Source: Isoetes taiwanensis (Eukaryota > Streptophyta > Lycopodiopsida > Isoetales > Isoetaceae). Taken from it: a stretch of 64,000 bases of DNA. Every line of letters begins with the position of its first letter. Within the stretch, counting starts at the first letter, position 1. Below, in pieces: positions 47,345-59,124 of this stretch. The position numbers were made by a program, and so were the translations under genes. A model generated the notes under the pieces. The model made no database searches, was not told where the DNA came from, and saw nothing but the letters and a program-made list of their open reading frames with translations. The stretch is from assembly GCA_021234155.1 (NCBI GenBank), contig JAJEKV010000026.1:16110283-16174282 (forward strand), given 5' to 3'.

Positions 47345-49020
47345 AATACTTAGGTTGCAAATCTTCTCTAAACAACCCACCATATGTTCATCCTCCATAA
47401 TATTCATTCCACGAGAACTTTCGAGAAGCCTTGTTATAGAAAGTATTCAATATCTTGCATTGCTATACACGAGTAATCGCCGGTAGTCTCGAAAGTGGAA
47501 GTTAAGAATGCCCTCCTCCTCACAATAGTAATACATGTTCCATATTCAATTTAGAAGAATGTTTGTGTGAAAACAACTATGTGATACACTTGCTTAAAAA
47601 TTATCAGATATTTACGTACATTTTACAACGAATAATATGCCCTCGCTATCTATAGCCGCCGCCACGCATAGGGTTTCTTTTGGATGGCTGAGTGATCGAG
47701 ATGGAGGCCACTATGATGAAGTGTCTAGAATAGCCATGCAATCCTTGAGTCCATCATTCAAATGCTCGCAGCTTGATTCGAGCCCCGCATTCGAATGCCC
47801 ACTTCAAACCATCGCTTGGGAAGAAACGAGTAGTCCCCTGTCTTTCCCCTTTGTCAATTTCTTTTTGCTTGCAAAGGCAAATCCAAATTGGATTATTGGG
47901 CCACAGCCGGGCGAGTTCATCCTATAGCTGAATAGGGAAGTACTACCCCGCCATAGCCGAACTCTATTTTTTAAATATGTGCGGTATGGATTGGGATGAC
48001 AAAAGGACGATTGTTTTTCTCATAGCCCTATTTTCTGGAAAGTATGAGAAGGCATGGCTCCACCGCCAACTTGACGCTTCCTTCTCTGAAAAGAAAAGAA
48101 TCGACGAGCCATATCCATAGCCATAGCCGCCCTCGCCTCCTTCGTTCGTAATTTCAGCAAGTGTATATAGCGTGGGGAATATTCCCTCGGCGATCTTTGC
48201 GGCCGCGGCTTAGGTGCCACCCGCCTTGTGGCGCCGTGAAATTCGGCTGGTGGATTTTCTAGAATTGGAACTTTCCCTAGTACATTGGATTTGTGGGAAA
48301 AAGCCACAACTATATTATATTTTTATAAAAATGCTCTTATCAACGACCGGATGGGCCAAGATGAGCGGCACGGATTTCGATCCGTGTCCTCTCCTCCTAT
48401 TGGCCTGTGTTTCCCGCTTTGAATTGACAAATACCATTACGCCTTTGACGGCTCTGCTATGGCGCTCCGGCTATGGCGCACGGCGTCTGCTTCCACTTCA
48501 GCTATGGCGCTCCGGCTATCCAGGCTCCTTCCATGCATGCCCATGGCATCTGCTTCCATGCATGCCCACTGGCTAGTAAGCAATCCTAGTGTTTTAATTT
48601 AATATGGAAAATATGTAGGCCATATGGCCATGGCCAATATAGCAAGGGTATACACGTAGCGCACGTCCTGGCCATTTTATATGGCGTGAATATAGCAGGA
48701 CCCATGGTGTCACATGTTGAAATGAAAATAATAATTAAACTATCTAAATGAAAAATTAGCCCACATGGATGGCCCAGATCTCGGCAGAGGTGGACGGCCG
48801 AGATTGCAATCTTCATGGTGTTATCCTATTGGTTGGACTAAAGGAATGGACGGTCCAGATTTTGAAAAAATAGACGGCTAAGATGGCGATCCTCTTGGTT
48901 TCATTCTATTGGTTAACTTTTCCCCCTTACAGATCGATTTTCATTCTGCGCAGCCTATTGGTTAACTTTTCCGCCCCTCTATCGGGGTTTTCATTGCCCA
49001 GCGCTTGCATGCACACAACC
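47345..49020. other. Intergenic with GC-richer patches and CCAAT-like repeats
   Basis: TATGGCGCTCCGGCTATGGCG-type phrases repeat at 48457-48520 and CCATGCATGCCCA twice at about 48530-48570. CTATTGGTT (inverted CCAAT) occurs three times at about 48828, 48908 and 48955, a promoter-like cluster before the ATG at 49021. An open frame at 47637-47927 is unrecognised. Confidence 0.35.
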
Positions 49021-49140
49021 ATGGCGGATCCGGCGAAGGCGGTGGCGGAGCAAACATCCATGGCGGTAGAAGCGGTGAAGCACACATTCGGCGGCTTTGG
49101 CAAAATCAAACTGACTATGGCAATGGCAAATCTTTGGTAG
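49021..49140 (+). CDS. Possible 5' exon of an unidentified gene
   Basis: The ATG has a good plant context (ACAACCATGGCG). The short frame (MADPAKAVAEQTSMAVEAVK, then HTFGGFGK) is Ala-rich and GC-rich compared with its surroundings and follows the CCAAT cluster. It ends at a stop after a repeated ATGGC(A/G)ATGGCAAATC(T)TTGG stretch (three copies to 49180). A splice donor could lie in GGTAGCTATG. No downstream exon was identified. Confidence 0.25.
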   Translation: MADPAKAVAEQTSMAVEAVKHTFGGFGKIKLTMAMANLW

Positions 49141-50600
49141 CTATGGCGATGGCAAATCTTTGGCGGTTGTGGCAATGGCAAATCGTCGAGGTTTTGTTAT
49201 GTTCTTAGAGGCTTGTTTTTCGTTTATTTTCTAAGCTTTGTTTCTCCTCAATCCAACTCGAAAGCATAACATTTTCCAGACTAGGAAGCTTGATCGAGCC
49301 GGAAGCGATTATTTTGCTTGGGCTTGAAGGGTTGCGGACTTCTTGGATGCAATCTGATGGAGCAATTAATGGTAGTGTTAGAACAGCCGATTCATTTACG
49401 TGTTGCTATGCGAGACAAATGTGCTAAAAATTTACCGGCTTCCTTAGAATGATCTGCTTTTGGATGTTGCTTATCATATCCTATTCTCAATGCCACTTCA
49501 TTCCTATTATTGGTCCCGAAATCACTTCTTATCTTTGATCTTGTCCCCAAAAGCATTTCGAGCATTTGATCATCTAAGAGCCATGCTTTTTGCAACCGTC
49601 ACACCTATTTGCCTTATGATTTGTTCCTCTAGGAATCATTTCGACCCTTTACCTCTAAGATCGGAGATAACTAATGGCAAAAAGCTGATATTTTTTTGGC
49701 AAGAACAAGCAAAGACGCATATCCCTCGAAAGCTCAACTTGTGGAAGAGGGCAACTTTGCTTGATGAAGGACATATAATCCTTGGGACATGGTGGTGGTC
49801 TGCCTCATCTTATCATTTTTATCCTTTGCAATCTTTCTCATCATGACTGTAAGGATCACAAGAGCAGTGATTATTGATTCGTATGACGTTTTTACGAGAT
49901 TATCCTGCAGCGTTATCCATATGGGCAGCTTCTTGTTTTTTCAGTACAATTCAGCTTGGAGTGTTCGATCATATTGGTTATTTTCTAATATAGAAGAAGG
50001 ACTGAGCATCTTATATGCAGTAAGTTGTGCGATGTTCTAAATTCTATGAAAATGAACTTGGCAAGCTTATTGCAAAATTACTTGACTTCTCAAAGAGCCT
50101 CATAGGTTTATAATCACGTTCTATTTTATTTCAGGGTCAAGACAAAAAGATATGAGGGTTTCTTGATCCTTTCCCATAATGCTTCTTAGTTGTCCGTGAA
50201 ACATGCTTATAGTCTGATCTGTTCCATGATGAAGCTTATAGTCTGATCTGTTCCATGATGAAGATGAAGTTGTGGAAGAAGAAAAGGAGAGTTGAGATGA
50301 CGTTAGTCATTGTTTTTAACCACAACCATTAATTCAATTGTTTTAAACCTTAACCATTGAATGTTAATTGAATGTTATAATCTGACGTTAAAATTTAAAA
50401 TTTAGATTGCAATCCATCAGTATCAGTATATATAAATGAGAATGGAGATAACATGAATATTATGTCTTATGGACTTGTTTGGGTTCGATTCCCAAAAGGC
50501 TTTTTTTTTTAACAATTAAAAAAATCAATGCAAAATTCATAATATATTAGCTTTTAAATTGTGGTTTATAGTAATTTTTTATTTTAATGTGTGCCATGTG
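49141..50600. other. Intergenic, nothing recognised
   Basis: Open frames at 49460-49846 and 49789-50040 have no recognisable domain. GTTCCATGATGAAG(C/A)TT is duplicated at about 50222 and 50250. Confidence 0.35.
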
Positions 50601-50830
50601 TCAACATTTGATTTGATAGAAGACATATTAAAAACAATACCTTCTTTTTCTACATGTAATAATAATGCTTTTTTTATTTCAAAAGTATGCCACGTGTCCA
50701 TATTTGATTAGCTAGAATAATATTTTTTTATTTAAAAAGTATGCCACGTGTCAATATCTCATTAGTTAAACAACCACATTAAAAACATACATTTTTTCTA
50801 CACGTTATAATATTATTTTTTACATGTCCT
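50601..50830. repeat. Imperfect tandem repeat with GCCACGTGTC
   Basis: GTATGCCACGTGTCAATAT or close variants recur three times (about 50592, 50687, 50741), each followed by a TTTGATTAG(C/T)TA-like stretch and AT-rich filler. Confidence 0.6.
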
Positions 50831-50966
50831 TATTTCAGGAAAACTATAGCTAGATTCCAATAACACATGTGTTTCGTAAATAAAAAAAAGGCCATACGTG
50901 ATTTTTTTTTTTAGTTTTGCAAAAACAACACTTGAAACAACATGTCCATATTGCGAAAAAGAACAC

Positions 50967-51510
50967 TTTTTTTTTTTTTTTTGAAGGATAAAGAATTTTC
51001 CATTTATAGGTAAACTATTACACAGCCTTATAGCAGATAGACACCCTCCTGAACAAGTTTGAAGAGGGGGTAGCTACAAAGCCTTTTTAGAATGAATGTA
51101 GATGCCTTCTTCTTAAGGTGGTAGCTTGATGAAAGTCTCCCAAACAAGGGAAACATCACCTTCGACCACACACTTGAACTTTCTAAGCTTCTCTATGAGC
51201 ATGTGCAGTATTTGTGTGGCTGTAGTATATGCCTCTTTTCCTTTCGACCATTTTTCATATTCCTTGCTAGAAGGACTTGGAATGGCTTTGAAGTTCTTGC
51301 TACATATAGAGATTGGCTGCCCTCTATTGTGGATTATGCAGAACGTAGTGGTTGTTCATGAACACCTCAACCATGAAGGGCTTGGATGTCAGTGTGTTGT
51401 CTGCAAAAGTCTTGTGTGTTGTCTGGAAACAGTATGTAATGAATGCTGCCTTAAGATTACTGTAAAATGCTATGTGTTTTATAAGGCAGAAAATCTTCTG
51501 GATTTGTAGC
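50967..51510 (-). mobile_element. Probable retroposon copy on the minus strand
   Basis: A run of T at 50967-50982 followed by GAAGGATAAAGAATTTTC matches the 3' end of the retroposons at 21198 and 53282. The 5' end and target duplication were not found, so the right edge is arbitrary. A perfect AGCGGCGCCGCT palindrome is at about 51508. Confidence 0.5.
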
Positions 51511-52068
51511 GGCGCCGCTAAATTTGCCGCCAGACAATTTTCCCCTGGTCTTATAGAAACGTCGGAACTCCGCCAAGTGAGAAATCCTTGAGAAAACTAT
51601 GCTTGCCAAGAGACAACTTCATTGGCTTGAAAAAGGACTTTCCTTTTCAGGTATTTAAGCCACCCACATATGCCATATGCTTACGAATGCTTGCCATGGC
51701 AAAACAGGCTTGCATTGACACCAGCACATATTATCATATGCACTAGCATATGCATGACAATGTGCAGTTTACAATAGTTTACATGATTCTTGTATTGCAA
51801 TATTCAGATTACAGATAATGAATACAATGATTACATAAAATGTACTCATAGTTGTTTGCAATAGAAATAATTTGTTTGTCTTGATGTTATTGTGCTTTTA
51901 AGTAATTAATATTTAGGCCCATAAACTTTACTTATATTTGCTTTGGTTAGGGCCCGAAGGGCCCAAATTTTTTTTTTTATATAACAATCAACACACAACT
52001 ACCATTAACATTATTAACACAAACCATTGCATTTAACACATATAAATTAAAATCCCCCTTAAGCCCCC
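51511..52068. other. Intergenic
   Basis: GGGCCC-GAA-GGGCCC forms a small hairpin at about 51950. Nothing else seen. Confidence 0.35.
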
Positions 52069-52348
52069 TTTGGTTTGGGTGCATATTCACACGGGGGGTT
52101 ATGTAGGGCAGCGAGAGCCCCAAAAATATATTTATAATACATGTACAAAATTAACACCATTAAGTATTCTCTCAAACCTTATAGTATTTTGTAAACTTTA
52201 ATATACAGTATACAAAAACTTGTACATGCATACCCCACAAACGAGGATAGCTATGTACGGTCCAGATTTTGGAATAAAGGGCAAATATGCCCATCCGACA
52301 GCTCTCGTTGCCCGGAGTAACCCCGTGTGAATATGCACCCAAACCAAA
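52069..52348. mobile_element. MITE candidate with terminal inverted repeats
   Basis: The left end TTTGGTTTGGGTGCATATTC (continuing ACACGGGG) is mirrored perfectly by the right end, about 28 bp, after which the similarity continues imperfectly to GCGAGAGC and GCTCTCGT. The total is 280 bp without coding. The target duplication is unclear. A half-copy of the terminus is at 15793. Confidence 0.7.
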
Positions 52349-52439
52349 ACTAGCCTATGCTGCTGGAAATCGTTGAAATTATAGTATATTATGTGGGTTC
52401 TCATCCTAACAGGTTGCAACTATTCAGTCGATGTTGTTC

Positions 52440-52810
52440 TGCTATAGTAGATTTTGAATGCAGCTATGGTGATTTTTGGTCGGCTACTTCGGAGCCGCTG
52501 CTCTTATATAGTTTCGATGGCCGCCTTTTAAAAAGGTAAAGGCCTCTATAATATGCCCTTTTAATAAAGTAATTCCTTCCCTTGATTATTGCCACGACCC
52601 CAACTATTGCTTCTTCATTTGTATGAATATCATGACCCCTTCCAATAAAAGTTAGCTTCTTGCATGGATATTTTGGTAATGGTCTCCCTTAAAAATATTA
52701 TTATATTTTGCCCTTATTACTAGGCTACATTGGAATATTTATATAGCTTTACCAATTCCCTATAGCTCTTTCCCCGTGGACCACCCCGTACTATAATGAT
52801 CCTTCTCTTC
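52440..52810 (-). repeat. LTR fragment related to 55830-56200
   Basis: GGTAAAGGCCTCTATAATAT, TTCGGTAATGGTCTCC-like and GGCTACATTGGAATATTTA segments match the second half of the LTR at 55465-56200. Confidence 0.7.
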
Positions 52811-53167
52811 TCACGATCGATCGTCCTCAATTGCCATTAACCTGGAAGAAAACCATCAACCTTCCTCTTCATAGTTGATCAATGACCAGCTTCTGAGAAG
52901 TGCATTAGTCCTTTCCTTCTTGAGATTAATCTTATCCCCCTGAGAACATTCTCTTTCTTGATCCTCCAAGACAATTCCAGCGCCTGGACAAGAATAATCC
53001 TCATCTTGATCCATCAAGTAGGCATCCTCACTTGAACGAATGGCATTCTCAGATATTTCCTGTTTTGTTCATCTAAGTAGATTATTCAATCTAACTTGGG
53101 GAAGAAAGAACCCCTTTTTGACTTAAACGAGAAAGATAATTTTCCCTTCCTTTAGGAAGTAGTTTTT

Positions 53168-54633
53168 TTTTTTTTTAGCACACCAGCCCTACCGGGCCTA
53201 CGGCCTTTCCTCAAATTCTAGCCTATCCACGTGTAATTTCCATCTCATCAAAATCTGATGTGCCTTATTTTTTGTTTTTTTTTTAAGGTAAGGGGGATTT
53301 TTATATTATATAATGAAGGTACAATGCTACAAAACAAGAACAGAATTACTACAGGAGAATCTCAACTTCTTCATCCTGTTCTTGCCGAGACTTATTAGAT
53401 GCTCTAATAGCAAGATATCATAACTGCAATTTCTGTATTTGTAAGCCTCACTCAACTTCTTCTTATGCCCAGCTGATACTATAGGATTGAATCAACATCT
53501 TCTCAACTACCATAATACTATAGAAGTAAGAACAGACTTTCCAAAAGCTGCAGTTAAATCCTTGAATGCTCACAAAATCCTGTTGCAAAAATAAAGATGA
53601 AGAGAAAAGGAAATACATAGTAAAATGAGCAATCTGTAACACTGCTCAAACTGCCACAGCTCCTGAAATTTGACCAAACCTGCAAATTAATCGGCCAGTA
53701 CACATAATGGTATATGTAACCCCAAAAATGCTGCATTGTTGGAATAGATAGTAGTCACCCTGAATTGATTAGACAATTAGCCCAACCACCAGATACAACC
53801 TCAAGAATGGAATTCAGGCATCAGTACCTGATCTTAGCACACAGCTCAAATGTAACAGTATTTGAGCAAACCAAATCCATACAGTGGATTGGTATGAAAG
53901 AAAAATTTGGCATCAGCACCAAATTATCTTCAAGCTTCAGAGCTTGAATGGCTTCTTCAATCATAGCAGTAATTGAAGAAGCAAAGGAAGTGCTAAGAAA
54001 TTCCAAGATCACAAGCATCTGGCTCAAAATATATTCCTAGCTCGGCTGTTTCTGAAAATTCCATATACCATCATATATGTGGTTGAGGAATCTGTAGATT
54101 AGAATCAAATCAGACTACTATGTTCCTATCAAGGAGACATCCCTATGTCTTTCTGCTAGCAAGAAAGAGCAATAGGGAGGGAATCAAACATCTGTTTAAA
54201 GAACCTGGAGTAAATTATGACTGTAGAAAACCAACAAAACTGAAACTTCCTTTTCTCAAAGGCTGTGCAGAGATCCACTCCACCTTATAGACCATGTGCC
54301 TTTTCGATGCATTCTTACTCAGATTGCAAGAATCATAATGCTTAAAGCATTAGAGCAGAGAGACCACGTTAGTGGATTACCTGCAAGCCCTAAAGAATGC
54401 CGCCCTGAAGAAAGCTTCAAGAAATAGATAACCTGGCAGTCTTGAATGAGCAGATCCAATAAACTATGGCAAGAGACCCTCGCTAGCCTCTGTATGGGGT
54501 TCGATTTGATGCAAAAACCTCAGCAGCAGTGCCGAATCAGAGAGAAAGGAGGGCGGCCTCCCTTCTCCTGTGTCGCCCTAGCTGCAGGCGGTGTCGTCAG
54601 CGCTAAGAACCATTTCCCTTAATTCTCATATAT
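53168..54633 (-). mobile_element. LINE-like retroposon with 13-bp target duplication
   Basis: GGAAGTAGTTTTT occurs at 53155-53167 and 54634-54646 and brackets the copy. On the minus strand a GC-rich 5' end (GCAGCTAGGGCGACACAGG, near 54580) leads to a body related to 21198-21817 and an internal A run at about 53268-53284, then about 90 bp more and a second A run (53163-53176). The longer length suggests this copy keeps its 5' end. No open coding domain was recognised. Confidence 0.75.
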
Positions 54634-54646
54634 GGAAGTAGTTTTT

Positions 54647-55450
54647 CTACAATTATTTGAACATTAAGATCTCAAAAATATACGATCGTGTAAACAAAAA
54701 AGAACTTTACTCCCTTCAAATAATTAAACACACATCTTAAGCAACATGCACATCAAACAAAGGCATTAACTAAATTTTAAATCTCAAATACGGCGCGACA
54801 AATACTTAGGAATTCCGTTAGCAGTTGATAACATGGCAATGGTAGTTGTTGAAGCAAGGATCCAGTTAAAGAAAGAGAATTAGAGACATTCACGCAAGGC
54901 TTTGATTTTAGCAGCAACAGTTTCTTTTGGCTAGTCGATGTAAAGGATGAGGTTTTAGCTTTGGAATTCTGATTCCAGTCAACACTAACTTTCACAAGCT
55001 TAGTCTTTGGCTGCATCACTAGAAGTATTCTTCATGCTTAAGATCACCATTGCATCCATCACTGGCTATCTTCGATCATGCACAGGTCTCCACTAGGTAA
55101 AGTGTTCTTCAGTATCTGCAGCTTCATGTAAGTAACTCTTAGGTGTCTTATAGGATTTTCAAATTTAATTCCAAATTAGTTTCTTAATTCTACAATTTTC
55201 GCTTCCATATTGTTAAAGAAATCACATGTTCAAAGTGTCGTTCTAATTTTTGATTTGTATCTTCAGTAGTGTTGCTTCAGTAATGGAATAATCTCATGAC
55301 CAGGAAACAAAAATCTTCTTCAACTGCATTGAAATATAGTGTTAGGGATAGGTAAATTTCTGCTTTGCCATTACACATCTATTTACGTTGTAATGCGAAG
55401 TCCAGACCACCTATAGCACATACAACTTCGTTTGTAAAGACCAAAATTGA
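54647..55450. other. Interior of a minus-strand LTR element, uncoded
   Basis: Lies downstream (minus strand) of the PBS at 55451. No gag domain could be recognised, although an open frame is at 54777-55019. Confidence 0.3.
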
Positions 55451-55464
55451 GCTCTGATACCAAT
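55451..55464 (-). other. Primer binding site (initiator Met-tRNA type)
   Basis: Plus strand GCTCTGATACCAAT is the exact complement of ATTGGTATCAGAGC, placed directly inside the LTR edge. Confidence 0.75.
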
Positions 55465-56200
55465 TGTATGATTGAGGGAATTTGGGCACTTACAATAACA
55501 AAATGCTGGATAATCTGGATCATATTTGGATAATTGTCATGGTATAATACGTAACCGCTCAACTGGCTCCACCTCCAAAAGGCTATACTAGCAAAACTAT
55601 AACCGATAACTGGCAATAGGCACTTAACCATAGTCTTTGATAAGGGGAATTTACATTGGCTTACGACTGGCTTAGGAAGAGGATCATTAGCTTGATTCTT
55701 TGGAACGTCCAAAGTCTTTAGCAATGGTTGCGGGTCCTCTGGTTGGATAGCCGACTTGCCTTCTTCCTCTGAAATTGGTCGACACTGCCGAAAATGGTCA
55801 GAACAACTCTTCCTAAGATGATCCTCTTATACAATAGATTTTGGACGTAGCTACAGTGATTGTTGGTCGACTACTCTGGAACAGTTGGTCGCTGCCCTTG
55901 TATAGTTTCAATGGTTTCTTTTTCAAATGGTAAAGGCCTTTATAATGTGTCCTTTTGATAGTGTATGTCCTTCCCTTAATTATTGCCATGATCCAACTAA
56001 ATATATCTGTTGCTCCTTCATTTGAATGAATGTCACAGCCCCCTTTAAATAAAACCTAGCTTCTTGGTAGATATTTCGGTAATGGTCTCCTTTAGAAATA
56101 TTATTTTCCCTTGCCCTATATTATTGGGCTACATTGGAATATTTACATAGCTTTGCCAATAGCTCTTTTACTGTGGACCACTCCCCAGTACTTCTTGTTT
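55465..56200 (-). repeat. 5' LTR of a minus-strand retrotransposon
   Basis: Starts TGTATGATTGAGGG next to the PBS. Its two halves are found as separate fragments at 36782-37108 and 52440-52810, so the family is repeated. The outer end is approximate. Confidence 0.65.
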
Positions 56201-57828
56201 TTCTCATCAATGATCCAAACCTTTTTAAACCTCCAAAACATATTACAAGAATTCTTCAGTTAAATTAAGGTCTCACACTCATTAAACCATCTAGAGATGC
56301 TACGATTCCACAAATCTAACTCTTAACAAAAAGTACGAAATCTCTAATTGCAGGGTAACAAATAAATGAGCACAGATTACAGCAATAATCTGAGTTCTTA
56401 ACTAGTTCGCCAAAACCAATTTAAGATCCATTTGATAGAAGTTACATCCGTAACTTCCACTAATCAGATTCCAGTTCTCCAAAACCGGAGAATGATTCAA
56501 CTTAATAGAATAGATAAACTAGTTCACTGCCAAACTGGGTCAATCGATGCTAAGAATATGGCAAATTAAACAAAGCTTACAGCAACAGATCAATTTCTCA
56601 AGCTCAAGCTATAGATCTCGTAACTGTATAGGATGAGCAAATATAGGACAATCTTCAAGCAGAAGGCAATCGCTAGTTATGTCACCAGTTCTGCGGAAGG
56701 CCGACACCTGCAACTATCTGTTTGTCCGATATCTCATGTAGCAACTCGTCCAAACGCAAGCTTGTGGCCTCTCCTCCTAAAGGGGTCGTTATTATTAATT
56801 TTGTTCCCTTTTTCCTTCGGCTAATTTAATTCTGATCCGTGAAAAACATCTTTCCGTATAGAAGTTTAACTATTAGAAAAACCTTGGATATTAAGAAATT
56901 TTTTCTATTGCCATCTAATTGCCTTACCTTGCCTTGCCTATAATTTGTCAAACTTAAGCACTCATGCTAGTCCACCAAGTCTAGCATCCAAGACCACACC
57001 CCCGAGCTACCCTATTTATATAACTTGTACCATAACAATGCCTCTAGGGTATATCATGCCCAAAAAAAATTATTATCTTGCTTAAGATGACCTTGTGTCA
57101 TATTGGTATACGTTGGCAACATTGGCATGTTGGCTATCAATCTTGTATACCTTCAATTATGAGAAATAATATCTTATCACAACAAAATACCTGGCTATAG
57201 AAAATATCATTTTGCATCCACCATGTATTGCAATCCCGTTGAATGTATGATGTGTCATTTTGGTATATGTTTATAGCATTGGTATGTTGACAACTAAATT
57301 CATACTCTCTCAAGTACGAACATTTCAATGTCACAGTAAGCTATAACACTTTAGCCTTTAAGAGTTTTATTTTCCTCGAAAATCATGATTTCATGCCTCA
57401 TCAAGTTTAACTAGAATGAGAAACCATAACGTGACTAGCATAATTTATTATCATAATTCAAATCCAAGCCCTCTTTGACGTTCAATAATCAATTCCTTTG
57501 CTTGCAAACAACACCCGTTGTAGGTTTTGGTTTGGAGCTTGTTAGAATACGTCGAGGAGGAGATTTAGAAGATTGTTGGATTCATTCTGATATAAAATCT
57601 AGCTTGTCATGTTTATGATCCTAGGTGCTTGCTTCTTTCCTATATCTCCACATGAAATAAAGTTTTGCTAAAAGTTAAACAAAGTCATGGTGCTAAAGAA
57701 TTGAAAACCAACATTACGAATTTAGGGCAAATTGAGCACAAGCCAATTGGAATGCAACATGCATGTTGTATTCAATAACACACCAACAACTGTGTTCGTA
57801 TTCATTCGAGAACAATGTCTATAGATAG
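56201..57828. other. Intergenic, nothing recognised
   Basis: AT-rich. TTGGTATA(C/T)GTT(G/T)...GCATTGG(C/T)ATGTTG(G/A)C occurs twice (about 57108 and 57270), a dispersed duplication. Confidence 0.35.
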
Positions 57829-57851
57829 ATGGATGGATGGATGGATCCATC

Positions 57852-57940
<89 letters not shown>
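57829..57940 (+). repeat. (GATA)n microsatellite with GGAT head
   Basis: About four GGAT units, a short ATCCATC interruption, then some 22 uninterrupted GATA units to 57940. Confidence 0.97.
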
Positions 57941-58543
57941 TTCAAGAGCATTTGCAACATGTAGAGCCTAGAGATCAGTAAGATTCATAGAAACTGAAAT
58001 AGCTTTTGAAAAGGTTGCAAACTTGTGTGTTGGAAATGCTTGTCTAAAGACATAACCTTTCTAGCTCTTGGCTTGCATGGTAGCATCAAAGAGTGAGCAG
58101 ATGGGGTAATCCAAGAAGCATAGAGACAATCTAGCAATTGCAACTCAAATATCAAATGCCAAATGAATATGTGCACACTAGTCAGTTAGCCTCAAGGAGT
58201 GTTTTGAAATGCTTTAAAAAAATGTATGAATAAAAGAAACAAGCTTTGATTAGATGCTCCATAGGATTTACGACCTGATTGTGATATAGAATCTATGAAG
58301 GACATCATCCCTCATATGGATGTTGAACACAAGTTCCGTAGGCTAGAGGAAACCTATACAGTAAGAATTAAAACGAATTTATATTCCATGCCAGCATTTG
58401 TTATATATGTTTAAAAGGTGTTAAATCATGTCCTAGGTTTTCTTGGACATTTACGAGAGGTAATTCAACTTATAGTACTTCTATTTTTGCATACTAATTT
58501 GTATTAGTTACTAGGGTGACTCCAGGTGGCTTGCGAGCTACAA
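57941..58543. other. Intergenic
   Basis: No gene or repeat supported. Confidence 0.4.
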
Positions 58544-58634
58544 TACGTCAAGGTAATCAGTTTCTTGAATCATTCTTTTGCAGAATGACAAATCACCAAA
58601 ACCTGCAGAATTCGATCAAGCTTACCTTGACGTA
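58544..58634 (+). repeat. Hairpin 1 upstream of the PPR gene
   Basis: TACGTCAAGGTAA (58544-58556) and its perfect reverse complement (58622-58634) enclose a 65-nt loop in which TTTTGCAGAAT and CCTGCAGAATTC extend the pairing weakly. Confidence 0.65.
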
Positions 58635-58638
58635 GTCC

Positions 58639-58759
58639 AATGGAAAGGGGTCAGGCATTCTTGTCAGCCCCTTGACCTGCAGAATCCGGTCGCGTCTCAA
58701 CGGCACTCCCAAATTCTGCAGGTCAGGGGGCTGGCAAGAATGCCTTCCCCCTTTCCATT
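58639..58759 (+). ncRNA. Hairpin 2: 47-bp stem, candidate MIRNA-like foldback or small MITE
   Basis: Arms 58639-58685 and 58713-58759 match at 43 of 47 positions. In a plus-strand RNA two further positions are G-U pairs, leaving one 2-nt internal loop (58651-58652). The terminal loop is 27 nt. This geometry is typical of a plant microRNA precursor, but very small foldback transposons look the same. No known mature miRNA was recognised in either arm. Confidence 0.4.
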
Positions 58760-59124
58760 CCACCTAACTTCATGAATGCATTCTACCAACCCTAGATTGT
58801 CCATTATTTTTTGTCCAGCTCTTGCTTTACGTTGGAAAAGGGATAATTTAAGAATATTCTTTTTAAAAAAAACTATATGCCGTCTTCGGAAAAGCCCTCC
58901 CAAAAATTCCACGCTTGGGAATGAACCTTTTCGGAGTTCCACTTACGAATGATTCACAGGCTTTGAAGGGATATGAAGAGGATCCCAAAACTTAAATCCG
59001 CCTCATCGGACGATTTTGTAAGGTATAATTAGCTTCCTTGAACGTTTTGATCTTTGGGTTTCCTGCTGTCAAGTTCTGATCGACTTGTCTCACTAGACCA
59101 GATTTGGGAAAATTTTGGGAGGGA

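Noticed and set aside
50478..50500. B-box-like GGGTTCGATTCCC followed by a T run
   Set aside because: No A box or cloverleaf sequence lies at the right distance upstream, so neither a tRNA gene nor a SINE head can be supported.
51126..51509. Plus-strand open frame of 127 codons with many Cys
   Set aside because: Lies antisense within a probable minus-strand retroposon, and the Cys spacing matches no known zinc domain.
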